A DNA stretch of 64,000 nt from Bizionia myxarmorum (GCF_008086205.1 NZ_VSKK01000001.1:186001-250000), one strand, 5' to 3'; numbered from the stretch's first letter, positions 16,646 to 26,600 are shown. Made by a program: numbers and translations. The notes: generated from the letters alone by a model not told the origin.

Positions 16646-16675
16646 TAAAAAAAGGCGGTTTAAAAACCGCCTTTT
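16646..16675 (-). terminator. Rho-independent terminator after the oxidase subunit IV gene
   Basis: AAAAGGCGGTTT (16650-16661) pairs with AAACCGCCTTTT (16664-16675), perfect 12 bp with a 2-base centre. On the minus strand the T run continues past the stem. It separates the cyoE/CoxIII/CoxIV genes from the SCO cluster. Confidence 0.85.
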
Positions 16676-16693
16676 ATAGAACATTTAACTGTA

Positions 16694-17074
16694 TTAAAAA
16701 TCCTGTTTTACAAATCCATTTGCAAATACCTTTCCTATATAACCACCTTCTTGAAGTAGTATAAATAGTAAGTAAGAAATTAAGAACACGCCAGTCCAAA
16801 CTGCCATACGTCTAAACGCAGCTGTTTCATCACGCATGTGCATAAAATCCCAAGTAATGTAATAGGCTTTTGCTATGGTTAGAAGAATAAATATCCAGTT
16901 TAGAAGACTCATCCCTAAAACTTGACCCATTAACATTTCAGGTTTAAAAATACCTAAAACGACTTCTACTGCTGTAATCAAGGTCAGTAAAATTAATACT
17001 CCCCAAATTTTTTGAGTGTTAGACTTAAACTTGACTAATCCTCTAAATATTGCTAATTTATGTGTGTCTGCCAT
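16694..17074 (-). CDS. Cytochrome c oxidase subunit IV (prokaryotic type)
   Basis: About 126 residues with three membrane helices (about 22-42, 48-68, 85-110), matching the prokaryotic COX4/caa3 subunit IV family (pattern WxFMHMRDE between helices 2 and 3). I start at the ATG at 17072-17074 (MADTHKLAIFRGL) rather than further upstream, because the upstream extension would run into the previous gene and matches nothing. Subunit IV stabilises the oxidase core. It follows CoxIII by 20 bases and is closed by a strong terminator. Confidence 0.88.
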   Translation of the reverse strand: MADTHKLAIFRGLVKFKSNTQKIWGVLILLTLITAVEVVLGIFKPEMLMGQVLGMSLLNWIFILLTIAKAYYITWDFMHMRDETAAFRRMAVWTGVFLISYLLFILLQEGGYIGKVFANGFVKQDF

Positions 17075-17094
17075 TTTTACTGTTTTATCTATAA

Positions 17095-18078
17095 TTAAAC
17101 AAGGTAGAAGAATGTGAATACAAATACCCAAACTAAATCTACAAAGTGCCAATAAAGACCAACTTTCTCCACCATTTCATAACTTCCTCTACGCTCATAG
17201 GTTCCTAGAATAACGTTAAAGAAAACAATAATGTTTAACAAGATTCCTATAGATACGTGAAATCCGTGGAATCCAGTAATAAAGAAAAAGAAGTCACCAA
17301 ATAAAGGAGAACCATATTCATTTTGAATTAGGTTAGCGCCCTCAACGACATTTTTACCCTTTGTTTTTAATTCTGTTAACGATTCATTTCTAGACAAAAT
17401 AATTTTCTGTCCATTTTCATCGGAATACGTTGTTTTAACTAATATGTCTGGATTTGCTATAAAACCAGCAACAACTTCGTCTATGGTGAAACTTGGCAAA
17501 GACTTTTCACTTGTAAACCAAAGTCCTTTCTTACTTTCATGTCTTTCACGAACGTTATAAGGATCTGCTATAGCAAAGTCTTCTAAAGCAACACGTTTGC
17601 CATCTGGACCTACAAATTGCATAATATTTCCACCGTGAGTTCCAACAGCTCCATAATCACCTTTAATAAAAGTCACCCATTCCCAAGCTTGAGAGCTTAC
17701 GAAAACAAGTCCACCAATAATGGTTAGGAACATATAGATGGTTACTTTGGCCTTATTCATATGGTGACCTGCATCCACGGCTAATACCATAGTTACAGAT
17801 GACATGATTAAGATAAACGTCATAAACGCTACATAAATCATAGGTAATTCTTGCCCATGCAAGAAAGGCACGTGGGTGAAAACCTCATCGGCAATTGGCC
17901 ATGAATTACTAAATTTAAATCTAGAAAATCCGTAGGCTGCTAAAAATCCTGAAAACGTTAAGGCATCCGACACGATAAAAAACCACATCATCATTTTACC
18001 GTAACTTGCTTTTAGAGGTTCGTTACCGCCTCCCCAGGTTTTACCTTCTGTTTCAGTTTTTACAACTGTAGTACTCAT
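17095..18078 (-). CDS. Cytochrome c oxidase subunit III with a large extramembrane insert
   Basis: A 327-residue subunit III-like protein. Helices are visible at about 28-50, 78-101, 112-134, 259-292 and 303-327, with the family features GFHGFHVSIG and YWHFVDLVWVFVF. Between helices 3 and 4 lies an unusual hydrophilic insert of roughly 120 residues (about 138-258), which ordinary short subunit III proteins of this type lack. It probably faces the periplasm next to the CuA/cytochrome c side; that is inference. A -7 box at 18107-18114 suggests separate transcription from the preceding subunit III gene. Confidence 0.9.
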   Translation of the reverse strand: MSTTVVKTETEGKTWGGGNEPLKASYGKMMMWFFIVSDALTFSGFLAAYGFSRFKFSNSWPIADEVFTHVPFLHGQELPMIYVAFMTFILIMSSVTMVLAVDAGHHMNKAKVTIYMFLTIIGGLVFVSSQAWEWVTFIKGDYGAVGTHGGNIMQFVGPDGKRVALEDFAIADPYNVRERHESKKGLWFTSEKSLPSFTIDEVVAGFIANPDILVKTTYSDENGQKIILSRNESLTELKTKGKNVVEGANLIQNEYGSPLFGDFFFFITGFHGFHVSIGILLNIIVFFNVILGTYERRGSYEMVEKVGLYWHFVDLVWVFVFTFFYLV

Positions 18079-18106
18079 ATGTCAGGTTTAATTAATAAAA
18101 GTTGCA

Positions 18107-18158
18107 CAAAAATAATCAATTTATCTTTTTAAAGAAATATACGCTCCAAAATTTTGGA
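18107..18158 (-). promoter_or_regulatory. Putative -7 box and upstream 14-bp palindrome before the long subunit III gene
   Basis: The minus strand reads TATTTTTG at 18114-18107, about 30 bases before the ATG. Upstream at 18145-18158 is the perfect palindrome TCCAAAATTTTGGA, centred about 37 bases before the -7 box. It may be an operator. No proper -33 TTG is found. Confidence 0.4.
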
Positions 18159-18215
18159 CACATTAAGCATATATTAAAAATTACGCGTTTTTGTTCCGGT
18201 ATTCATGGGATTTAT

Positions 18216-18797
18216 TTAACCCACAAAATATAAGAATAAAAAGAGATATACCCAAAGTAAATCTACAAAATGCCAGTATGTTGCGGCTAATTCTAAACCT
18301 AACATTTGACTCGATGTATACTTCTGTTTAAAATGATTATAAATTACGACCAATAGGCAAATTAGCCCCACAGCCACGTGTAAAATATGCACCAAAGCTA
18401 TTAAATAGATATAACTCATGGTAACATTACTGGTAGGTCCCGTAAAATTATAACCTAATTCAATGATTTGCTGAAATCCCATAAATTGGTTGTATATAAA
18501 TACAATTCCCAATCCAAAGGTGGTTAACAAATAAATAGTTGTCATTTTTCTGTTGCTTTGCGCCATACTGCGTTTGGCAAGCCACATGGTTATACTACTG
18601 ATTATAATTACAACCGTACTTATAATAAAGGCCTGTGGCAATTGAAAGTCTGATGCCCAATCTGGACGTGTGCTACTAACAACAAATGCACTCGTCCATC
18701 CGGCAAATGACATAATTAATGATAATATACCGAACCAAAGCATCATTTTTTTTGCTCTGCCTTTTTTATCTTCTAAAGTTCCTTGGGTTAAATCCAT
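18216..18797 (-). CDS. Cytochrome c oxidase subunit III (short paralogue)
   Basis: A 193-residue five-helix heme-copper oxidase subunit III, the usual length for the CyoC/CtaE short form. Helices lie at about 18-40, 55-73, 84-106, 121-150 and 168-193. YWHFVDLLWVYLFLFLYF at the C-terminus matches the end of the long paralogue next door, and HILHVAVGL replaces its HGFHVSIGI. It starts two bases after the end of cyoE on the same transcript. Two subunit III genes beside each other suggest both belong to one oxidase complex; that is inference. Confidence 0.91.
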   Translation of the reverse strand: MDLTQGTLEDKKGRAKKMMLWFGILSLIMSFAGWTSAFVVSSTRPDWASDFQLPQAFIISTVVIIISSITMWLAKRSMAQSNRKMTTIYLLTTFGLGIVFIYNQFMGFQQIIELGYNFTGPTSNVTMSYIYLIALVHILHVAVGLICLLVVIYNHFKQKYTSSQMLGLELAATYWHFVDLLWVYLFLFLYFVG

Positions 18798-18799
18798 GG

Positions 18800-19693
18800 T
18801 TATCTAATAAATTTATCCACTACGTAGACTATTTGTAATAATGAAATATAAAACACGCTGGCTATCATTAATTGTTTTGCAGCCTGCACACTCATTTTTT
18901 TATAAAGTTGAATAGCATAATACAACATGCCTAATCCTAATAGAAACACAATAATTGCCGCCACAATAGACAATTGCAGTCTTCCAGTAAATCCAAATGC
19001 AGGTACGATGGACACTAATAAAGTCCAAACTGAATAAGCAATAATTTGAGTTGCTGTACCTCTATCCTGTTTTCCTGTTGGCAACATGAAAAAGCCTCCT
19101 TTTTTATAGTCGTCAAATAAAAACCAGCCGATTGCCCAGAAGTGTGGGAATTGCCAGAAAAATTGAATGGCAAATAAACTACCTGGTTCAATACCAAAAT
19201 TATTAGTAGCCGCTACCCAACCTAACATAAATGGAATAGCGCCGGGAATAGCTCCCACAAAAACCGATAAGGGTGTTTTGGTTTTTAAAGGGGTATAAAC
19301 ACAGGTATATAAGAAAATGGAGATGGCGCCAAACATGGCCGTCTGCGGATTAATAACATATAAAATCCCAAGACCTAAAACAGTAAAGAGACACGCAATG
19401 GCAAAAGCAACATTAACAGACATACGGCCAGCGGCTACTGGTCTGTTTTTAGTTCGATCCATTAAGGCGTCTAAATCTTTTTCAATGATTTGGTTGAATG
19501 CATTTGAAGCCCCGACCATAAAGTAGCCTCCTAAGGCCAATAAAAATAAGATAGTAAAATCTACGGTTTCAGCACCCAGCAGATAACCTGCCATTGAAGA
19601 AAAAACAACACTTAAAGATAAGCGCATTTTCGTTATCTCCTTAAAATCAGAAATTACAGTATATGTAACCGGTAAAGTGGCTTGCTTACTCAA
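18800..19693 (-). CDS. cyoE: Protoheme IX farnesyltransferase (haem o synthase)
   Basis: A 297-residue UbiA-superfamily prenyltransferase that attaches a farnesyl group to haem b, giving haem o, the precursor of haem a for the oxidase. The Asp-rich catalytic loop NAFNQIIEKDLDALMDRTKN, followed by RPVAAGRM, is present, along with GAIPGAIPFMLGW and a second Asp-containing loop (DDYKKGGFFMLP). Nine helices are apparent. The start codon is TTG at 19691-19693; no ATG is available before the first helix and homologues start at this point. It leads the cyoE-CoxIII run and has a good promoter. Confidence 0.94.
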   Translation of the reverse strand: MSKQATLPVTYTVISDFKEITKMRLSLSVVFSSMAGYLLGAETVDFTILFLLALGGYFMVGASNAFNQIIEKDLDALMDRTKNRPVAAGRMSVNVAFAIACLFTVLGLGILYVINPQTAMFGAISIFLYTCVYTPLKTKTPLSVFVGAIPGAIPFMLGWVAATNNFGIEPGSLFAIQFFWQFPHFWAIGWFLFDDYKKGGFFMLPTGKQDRGTATQIIAYSVWTLLVSIVPAFGFTGRLQLSIVAAIIVFLLGLGMLYYAIQLYKKMSVQAAKQLMIASVFYISLLQIVYVVDKFIR

Positions 19694-19729
19694 AGTAATG
19701 GGTTGCTTTTTACGCGTTTATTGCGAATG

Positions 19730-19760
19730 CAAAGATACCTTGAAAAGTTAATTTTACAAA
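19730..19760 (-). promoter_or_regulatory. Promoter of the cyoE operon
   Basis: Minus strand TTTG (19760-19757), 19-base spacer, TATCTTTG (19737-19730): a textbook flavobacterial promoter. The upstream element lies in the last codons and stop region of remB. The leader would be about 30 bases. Confidence 0.7.
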
Positions 19761-21856
19761 TCAAAATACCAATTAAATAAATCCGTTCGGATTCCTAAAT
19801 TAAACCAAACCGTATTGCTTTTAAAAGTAGTGGCATTTACCGTATCTGGGTTGAAATCTCTAAACGTAATATCAGCAAAAAGCTTTAAATTTGTTGCTGG
19901 ATTTATTAGATAACCTGCTTGTAAATTAGCGAAAAACGTGGTAGTTCTATTTCCTTGTCCAACAGTTACGCCAGTATCATAAGGTCTTTCGTTATAATTT
20001 CGGTAAATATCACCTCCATAACTGAAATTATCTACACCATCATTAAAATCGAAACCACGCTCTCCCATTACCACTTTGGCATTTCCAAACCAACGGTTGT
20101 AATGATAGCGACCTATAAGAATAAACTCACTAAAATTAGAACCCCATAAATGCGCCATGCTTTGATTATTATGTCCATAATTCAAAACAATGGTGTTATG
20201 AGAATAGGTATATGGACGCACGCGGTTATATTCCGCCTGCAACATTAAGTTTTTTACTTTAAAAGCTTCATAGTATTTGAAGCCTATTTGGTAGCCATAT
20301 TTATTCTTCCAACTTTTATTGCCGCCTGTCATATCTGCAAGCGAAAATTCATCTAAAATAAATTGTCCGTACAGATTCATGTTATCATTCAGCTTATATT
20401 TCCCAGATAAACCTAAAACAGCGTTTCCAGCATTCTGCCCCGTTTCAAATTCAATTGCACGATAAAAGATAATAGGATTTAAATAACTGACATCAAAACC
20501 TCGATTATCTGTTTTGGCCCAAATTACGGATTCAAAAAGACCGATATTTAAGCGTTTTGTGGCATTCCAGCTTAAAAAATGCGTAGCCATATATTTACTT
20601 AAATAAGCACCTTCAGGATCTGCTGCTTCACGACGCGTATCGCGGAGCCACATCCAAGTATTGGTATATTTAATTTTCCAAAATGTGGTATTCAATTTTA
20701 AAAATGGAGCCGGACTTGCTACATCACTTGTTAAGAGCGAACGATAACCGTCACCTATAAAATTTTTACCTTGTCCGAATTGTATGTTGAAGAATTTTAC
20801 GGGTGTATAAGATAAATAAGCTTCAGCAACCGGATAATCATAAGCATCTTCTTTAAAACGCTTTGCAATTCCGCGACCTGGAATTACAGCAACTTCGTCT
20901 CTAGCCTTGATAGATTCCGCATATTGATTATAATATTCCGCAAAACGACCTTGACTTTCAAAAACCGATGTATAGAAACTAAGCGTTTTTCCTAAACCAC
21001 CTTGAATGCTTATACCACGAGTATTGTTGAAGGTTGAACTAAATTCCGCTTCCGTATCTTTTCCAACTTGAAAATCGAAAATAGGATCTATTGCAAACCA
21101 ATAATCTTCACCTTCAATACGCACCAAACGTTCGTTCCAAAGTTTCCGGCCTGCTAATGTTGATTTGGTTGTAGCTAAAGCTTCTTTCTCGGCTTCAAAA
21201 CTGTAATATTTTGAAACGTCTTCATACATTAAAGGTTTAGAACTTGTGTGACTATTGGTTCCTACTAGATTGATACTTCTATCAAATTTTGAATAATAGT
21301 CATGCGTAAATGGTATATTTAATTGACTGCTGTATTCTTTATTAGAATACGGTTTCAACTTTGCAGCAATGCTATCATATTCGGTTTTAGCGCCATTTTC
21401 TAACTCGGCTAATTCTTCATCTTTAGATAAATCTTTCGTTTTTATGGCTTGCTGAACTAATGGAATTTTTAAAGCGAAGGAGTATTGTTTAAATGTGGGA
21501 TTCCCATTATAGGTTCCAGGCTTTATTTTTGGGAATTCATTAAAAACACGAGAAGCTTCATCTTTTAATTCCGCATAAAGTGCGTCCACATAAATAACCC
21601 TAAAAGCACCTTCCGTATCCACTTCAAACAAGATTACAACTTCACCTTTGTAGTTTTTTTCTGAAACAACATCAGGCACCTTGAAATTATTGAATACTAA
21701 ATTAAAAACTTGATTGTCAAAGCAGGCTTGAACATCATTTTCATCTACAGATTCACATTCAGGAAAAACGGGTGGTTTTTCATAAAATTTATTTTGCGAA
21801 TATATATGCAATTGAAGTAAAAGAAACAGAATGGTGAAGAAGTTCTTTTGGCTCAT
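19754..21856 (-). CDS. remB: Gliding motility protein RemB-like: TonB_C-like domain plus outer-membrane barrel
   Basis: A 700-residue exported protein. After a signal peptide (cleavage near IYSQ) comes a domain at about 30-135 with VFPECESV, VVILFEVDTEGAFRV and a final FALKIPL. This closely parallels the C-terminal domain of the adjacent TonB gene. The rest (about 190-700) is rich in aromatic beta-strands ending in ...LFNWYFDL, an outer-membrane barrel. I call it RemB because of this architecture and because I recall remB following sprA, gcvH, vanZ and tonB in Flavobacterium johnsoniae, the same order as here. RemB is implicated in surface gliding; its biochemical role is unknown. Confidence 0.72.
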   Translation of the reverse strand: MSQKNFFTILFLLLQLHIYSQNKFYEKPPVFPECESVDENDVQACFDNQVFNLVFNNFKVPDVVSEKNYKGEVVILFEVDTEGAFRVIYVDALYAELKDEASRVFNEFPKIKPGTYNGNPTFKQYSFALKIPLVQQAIKTKDLSKDEELAELENGAKTEYDSIAAKLKPYSNKEYSSQLNIPFTHDYYSKFDRSINLVGTNSHTSSKPLMYEDVSKYYSFEAEKEALATTKSTLAGRKLWNERLVRIEGEDYWFAIDPIFDFQVGKDTEAEFSSTFNNTRGISIQGGLGKTLSFYTSVFESQGRFAEYYNQYAESIKARDEVAVIPGRGIAKRFKEDAYDYPVAEAYLSYTPVKFFNIQFGQGKNFIGDGYRSLLTSDVASPAPFLKLNTTFWKIKYTNTWMWLRDTRREAADPEGAYLSKYMATHFLSWNATKRLNIGLFESVIWAKTDNRGFDVSYLNPIIFYRAIEFETGQNAGNAVLGLSGKYKLNDNMNLYGQFILDEFSLADMTGGNKSWKNKYGYQIGFKYYEAFKVKNLMLQAEYNRVRPYTYSHNTIVLNYGHNNQSMAHLWGSNFSEFILIGRYHYNRWFGNAKVVMGERGFDFNDGVDNFSYGGDIYRNYNERPYDTGVTVGQGNRTTTFFANLQAGYLINPATNLKLFADITFRDFNPDTVNATTFKSNTVWFNLGIRTDLFNWYFDL

Positions 21857-21982
21857 TAATGACGGTTTTATTTGAGTTGAAAGATACTATTTTTTTAATA
21901 ATGTGCATATAAAAATGCCGATATCATAACGAGTCTATCAGGGATTTATGCCAAAAGAATAAACTTATGGATACAAAAAAAG

Positions 21983-22014
21983 AAATCCCGCTACTGAAAT
22001 AGTAACGGGATTTT
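21983..22014 (-). terminator. Rho-independent terminator after tonB
   Basis: AAATCCCG (21983-21990) pairs with CGGGATTT (22006-22013 region), and an inner TACT/AGTA pair is separated by one mismatch. A-rich sequence on the plus strand gives T's on the minus strand after the stem. It lies 27 bases past the tonB stop. Confidence 0.75.
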
Positions 22015-22040
22015 AATGTTATATAAAAAACGATCGTTTT

Positions 22041-22760
22041 TTAGTCTTGAACTTGGAACTTTATAGGTAAGTAATAAGGTACTCTTACCGCTTTACCACG
22101 TTGTTTTCCTGGTTTCATTTTTGGAAGTAAACCAATAACACGCTTCGCTTCTTTCTCTAAACTTGGGTGTGGTGCTCTTGCTTGAACATCTATAATATCA
22201 CCGTTTTTATCAATTTTAAAGAATACACGAATTTGTTGAACTCCAGACAATCCTAATTCTTGTGCTAAATCTGTGTTGAACTTATTAGCGATGAATTCAT
22301 TCATCTTTTTGTTCATACAGGCTTTTTTAGCTTCGTTGTTACCACTTTCACATCCTGGAAAAACCGGAACGTTTTCAATAACTGCGAAAGGAACTTCTTC
22401 AACTTCCTCTACTTCTTCTACTTCAACCTCTTCAATCTCAACAATTTCTTCTTCTTGACTTGTTTCAGTAGATTCGATTACGGTTTCTTCAACCTCATCG
22501 TCATCTTCTATAACCTCAATAACTTCTGGTGCTGCAGGTGGTGGTGGTGGTGGTGGTGGTTGAGCAATAGTTTCCGTAATTGGAACTTCTTCAACTAATT
22601 CATCTCCCATATCTAAAGTTCCAATATCAATCAGTTCTTTATCATAGGTTTTATAGTTAATAGCAAAGTTTGTTAAAAACAACATCAGTGCTAAACCAAT
22701 AGCAAAAAACAACGAACTGTTTCTGCCAACATTTGCTTTAGGATTTTTTTTAGGTTCCAT
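22041..22760 (-). CDS. Energy transducer TonB family protein
   Basis: About 239 residues. A single N-terminal membrane helix (about 18-36, SLFFAIGLALMLFLTNF) is followed by an eight-proline run, then a strongly acidic Glu/Val segment. The C-terminal TonB domain contains VFPGCES, VFFKIDKNGDIIDVQAR, KPGKQRGKAVRVPYYLPI. Such proteins pass proton-motive energy from ExbBD to outer-membrane transporters. I start at the ATG at 22758-22760 (MEPKKNPKANVGRN), the usual family start. The eight prolines are encoded by a pure (GGT)8 repeat on the plus strand at 22537-22560. It lies between vanZ and remB and has its own terminator. Confidence 0.9.
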   Translation of the reverse strand: MEPKKNPKANVGRNSSLFFAIGLALMLFLTNFAINYKTYDKELIDIGTLDMGDELVEEVPITETIAQPPPPPPPPAAPEVIEVIEDDDEVEETVIESTETSQEEEIVEIEEVEVEEVEEVEEVPFAVIENVPVFPGCESGNNEAKKACMNKKMNEFIANKFNTDLAQELGLSGVQQIRVFFKIDKNGDIIDVQARAPHPSLEKEAKRVIGLLPKMKPGKQRGKAVRVPYYLPIKFQVQD

Positions 22761-22835
22761 AGTTTTAAATTTGTTACTGCTCGCTAAAATAACCAATAAA
22801 TTGGTAATTATACAAGCGATTAATACTATTTAACG

Positions 22836-23204
22836 TCACTTTTTTTTAATGAGTAACACAATAGCTGCTGCTAGAAGGACCCCTCCTATATTTGCTACAA
22901 TATCATAAAAATCAAAAAAACGCGTGTAAGTTAATTCTTTTTGTAGGACTTCAATAATTATACCAAACGTGATGCATGATACAACTACTATCGATAATGC
23001 TTTCATTTTTGAATAGTTAAATTGGATATTCATGGTAAAATACCAAACCAACGTTAACACGCTATAAGCACCAAAATGAAAAATTTTATCTCCAAATGAT
23101 GGTGCCAAGCTATCAATCTTACTAAAATCTAGTTTAATTAAACTTACCGTCAATAACGAGAGCGTATAAACAATAGATATTAATAAGGTATTTCTTTTAA
23201 GCAC
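22836..23204 (-). CDS. VanZ family membrane protein
   Basis: A 122-residue protein with four membrane helices (about 5-22, 38-56, 70-84, 97-118) and the VanZ pattern [16 protein letters not shown]. VanZ-like proteins are small membrane proteins of unknown role, named after a teicoplanin-resistance gene. The start is GTG (23202-23204), overlapping the gcvH stop by 8 bases, which implies coupled translation. Gene order sprA-gcvH-vanZ-tonB is, as I recall, conserved in flavobacteria. Confidence 0.85.
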   Translation of the reverse strand: MLKRNTLLISIVYTLSLLTVSLIKLDFSKIDSLAPSFGDKIFHFGAYSVLTLVWYFTMNIQFNYSKMKALSIVVVSCITFGIIIEVLQKELTYTRFFDFYDIVANIGGVLLAAAIVLLIKKK

Positions 23205-23577
23205 CTACAAGTTCTTTATACTCATCAGCCGTCATTAGACCGTCAACATCTGAAGTATTTGCGCATTTAATTTTAATCATCCATCCAGCGCCGTAAGGAT
23301 CTGAATTTACAGTTTCTGGAGCATCTTCTAATGCTTCGTTAAACTCTATGATTTCGCCAGATATTGGTAAAAATAAATCTGAAACTGTTTTTACAGCTTC
23401 CACAGATCCAAATACCTCATCAGCATCTAACGTGTCATCTACAGTTTCTACTTCAACATAGACAATATCGCCTAACTCGCTTTGTGCGAAGTCGGTAATA
23501 CCTACTGTGGCTACGTCACCTTCTAATTTAACCCATTCATGGTCTTTTGTATACTTTAATTCAGCTGGAATATTCAT
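23197..23577 (-). CDS. gcvH: Glycine cleavage system H protein
   Basis: A 126-residue lipoyl carrier protein that shuttles the aminomethyl group between the P, T and L proteins of the glycine cleavage system. The lipoylation site is Lys63 in [13 protein letters not shown]; the opening [13 protein letters not shown] and the [11 protein letters not shown] strand near the C-terminus are typical. Length is exact for the family. It lies after sprA with a good promoter of its own in the 57-base gap, so it can be expressed independently of sprA. Confidence 0.96.
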   Translation of the reverse strand: MNIPAELKYTKDHEWVKLEGDVATVGITDFAQSELGDIVYVEVETVDDTLDADEVFGSVEAVKTVSDLFLPISGEIIEFNEALEDAPETVNSDPYGAGWMIKIKCANTSDVDGLMTADEYKELVGA

Positions 23578-23593
23578 GATTTTATATTTTTTA

Positions 23594-23623
23594 CAAATGT
23601 ATTTATTCGCTTTATACTTTCAA
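23594..23623 (-). promoter_or_regulatory. Promoter of gcvH
   Basis: Minus strand TTG (23623-23621), 19-base spacer, TACATTTG (23601-23594), followed about 16 bases later by the gcvH ATG. It is placed entirely in the sprA-gcvH gap. Confidence 0.65.
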
Positions 23624-23634
23624 ACTAATAATCC

Positions 23635-26600
23635 TTAATTACCAAAAGTATATCGGAGTGTGATTCCTGAACGAATGGTTGTTTGTGGAAATGCTGTTGA
23701 AATAGCGTATTCTGAAAAGGCATAATCAAAATAGAAGATACCTGTTAAGTTTTTACTAAACGCATAATCCGTAGAAAACTTAAGCGACCAAATAGTCTGA
23801 CCTGATGTTACTTGGTTGTTTTGCAAATCTAAATAACGAATAATTGTTTTATTATCACGTACCGAAATATCGGCTTTCATATTCAAATCACTTACAATAC
23901 GTTTCTTCGGTCCTGCTAATTTAGATTTGATACGCACATCTTTTATACGGTAACCCAAACCAATAATATATTCGTTTCCTTGAATTTCCGTCATTAAATT
24001 GTTGTCAAAACTCAATGAAAGTAATCGATCCTTCTTCATTTCCGCTAAAATCTTGACTGAATTTTTCATTTCAAAATCAATTCGGAAAAGCGGACTAAAC
24101 ATTTCGCTTAAGTTGATATTACTATAAATATTTTCATTTTTGAAGTTTCCACTCTGATCTACAACTGTTGGATTATTTTCATCGTAATCTAAATTAGATC
24201 GGAATTGGTTGATGGTATAGTTTGAACGGTACCCATGAACCACAGAGAAACGCTTAAACTTGCTCTTAAACCATTTCAAATTCATTAAACCGGTATACTT
24301 AATATCCCAGTTTGGAATGGGCACATCACGAAAAGCACTCAAAGAAACTTTTTCAGCGTTTTGACCGGAGTATGCCGATAAGAATGAAGGCAATAACACG
24401 GACTGGCTATTTTTACCAAAACCTACAGGATACCCTTCTGCATCTACAGGATAAGAAGCATTTCCATAAAATTCTTGAGCCAATCTATTCGCTACTTTTA
24501 ATCGGTTTGTTCTAAATTCATTAAAAGGTTGCGATTGAATTTCGTCACTACTACTAAATGCTGTTTTAATAAGCATGGTAGAAATATTAAAGTTTCCAAA
24601 GGAATTAGGTGTTAAAGACTCATATTCATATTCGCGTCCTAAATCATTTACGCGGTAATTTTCTGTATAATTTTCAGAATAAATACGGTTACCTACAATA
24701 TCAATTTTTAAGTCTTTAAACGGTTCTACGTTTGCTGAATAATCAAATTGGCGTGTTTTATTAACACGGTACTGATCATTAAAATCTGGATATAACGTTA
24801 ACCAACCGCGTCTTGCGGCCATGTCTCGTACGTCATTTTGACTTCCAAACGTAAAACCAGCCGTTGGTTTCATGGTTCCAATAAATCCTGGCGACTGTAA
24901 ATATCCTGGTAAATAGGTGCCGTTGGTTTCCGAGTAATTTAATTGAATACGTTTAACCGCCGTAACTACATCTATTCCCGTATTTAACAGCCTGGTTCCC
25001 GCACTACTTTTGCTTGCATTAGAAGCAGGGGTTTTAGATTCAGCAACCTGATTGGCTTTGGAAAGACTTTCTTGACCTGGAGGTGTTGGTGATCTCTTCA
25101 CATCATCACGACCTGGGGCAGATCCTCCTCTGCGAATCGCTTTCTTTTTTAAACCCACATAATTATAAAACTTACTCATGTTTAGAGTGGTATTTATATT
25201 ATGCTGATTAGCATTTGAAATCGTGTTTCCTAAATCGTATGTAATGCCGTCAACTTCTAAATCTCCAAATAAATCCGATCCTTTTTGCCACTGAAATTCG
25301 CCGCTATAAGAATAGGTTGCATCTACAAAAGATAAAGCTGGGATTTTATTAATGGGGATTTCATAATTAATACCTAATTGCTGGTATTGCGTATTGGGAT
25401 CGCCAAAATCAAAGAAACCATCCCAAACATCTAGGCTTGGATCTTGTTCACTGTTAACGATATTATTTTTGAAATAATTCCGAACAATATTAACGTTAGA
25501 CGCTGTAAAATTTAAAGATAGCGACTTGGTTAAATTATAGTTTACGGTGTAACCAAAATCGAAGGTATAATTACGTCTATACAATTCTTGCAATCCAATA
25601 TTACTGCCGCCTAAATCTATTTCTCTAAACTTCTGCTTGTTAAATTGTCTGTTTACATTGGAGTTTACAGTAAAACTTGCTGGAAGCGGATTAAAATTAA
25701 AATCCTTTAATAATTTCCAGTATTCACCTGTAAAAAGTGAATCGTTCTTTTTAAAAGGCTCCACATTTAAAGGCGCAAAATTATAAGCGTAGTTTACACC
25801 TGTCCGTAAGTTTTTATCAACAGCACTTTCAATTTCAAAATCGCGATGTTCTACCTTATTATATGAATAATTTAATGTGAAATTTTCTACATCATAAAAA
25901 CGCGGCTTCTCTTCACCAGTTCTAATTTTACGAACACCAATAAAGTTGATACTTTTTCGCTTGGTAAAATTCTGGTTCACATTAAGAATGGAATCCTGAT
26001 TTACATTATTATCTAATTGCGTCTGCAATTCAATATCACGATAAAACTCATCATAACGCGGCGTAATTTTTTCTTCACCAACACCATAATTAAATGGAAT
26101 TTGAATACCCCATTTTTCAGGAAGCAATTGCCCCACATTTATATTGGTAACAACATCATATTGTTGCACGTCTTCACGGCTACGTTCTTCTGGACCTTGT
26201 TCAATACTACCGAAGCCCGAAGTGCTTTGTCTTCCGGTGGCGCTAACACTAGCAAAATCCGCAATATTGGAATCCATGCTTAAAACAGCTGCCCAACCAC
26301 CTTCACTATCCATATCAGATAGGCGTAGTTCATTTAACCAAATAACAGCACATTTATCCGTGGTGGCTCTGTTTTTAACACCAACCATTAAGGTACGAAT
26401 ATCACCAAAGTTAGGGTTTCCAATAATGGCAATACGATGGTATTCATCGGCATCACTTAAACCTGTTGGAAGTGGACTGTATTCATTCACTGAATTCCCA
26501 ACTAATTGTTCACGAATAACATCGTAATAAGTTGGGTTAACACTTGTAATATTCCCGTCTGCAATAGCTTTCGCTTTAATTTGCTGTAATAATTCTAATG

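Noticed and set aside
17075-17152. Longer start for oxidase subunit IV, overlapping subunit III
   Set aside because: The 26 extra residues are simply the subunit III end in another frame; the internal ATG at 17074 gives the normal family start.
22381-22560. Repeat-rich DNA in tonB as a possible CRISPR or minisatellite
   Set aside because: It is coding sequence for acidic Glu/Val and proline runs with no spacer-repeat structure.
26017-26527. Plus-strand frames inside sprA
   Set aside because: Antisense to a continuous conserved giant gene; no promoter or family pattern.
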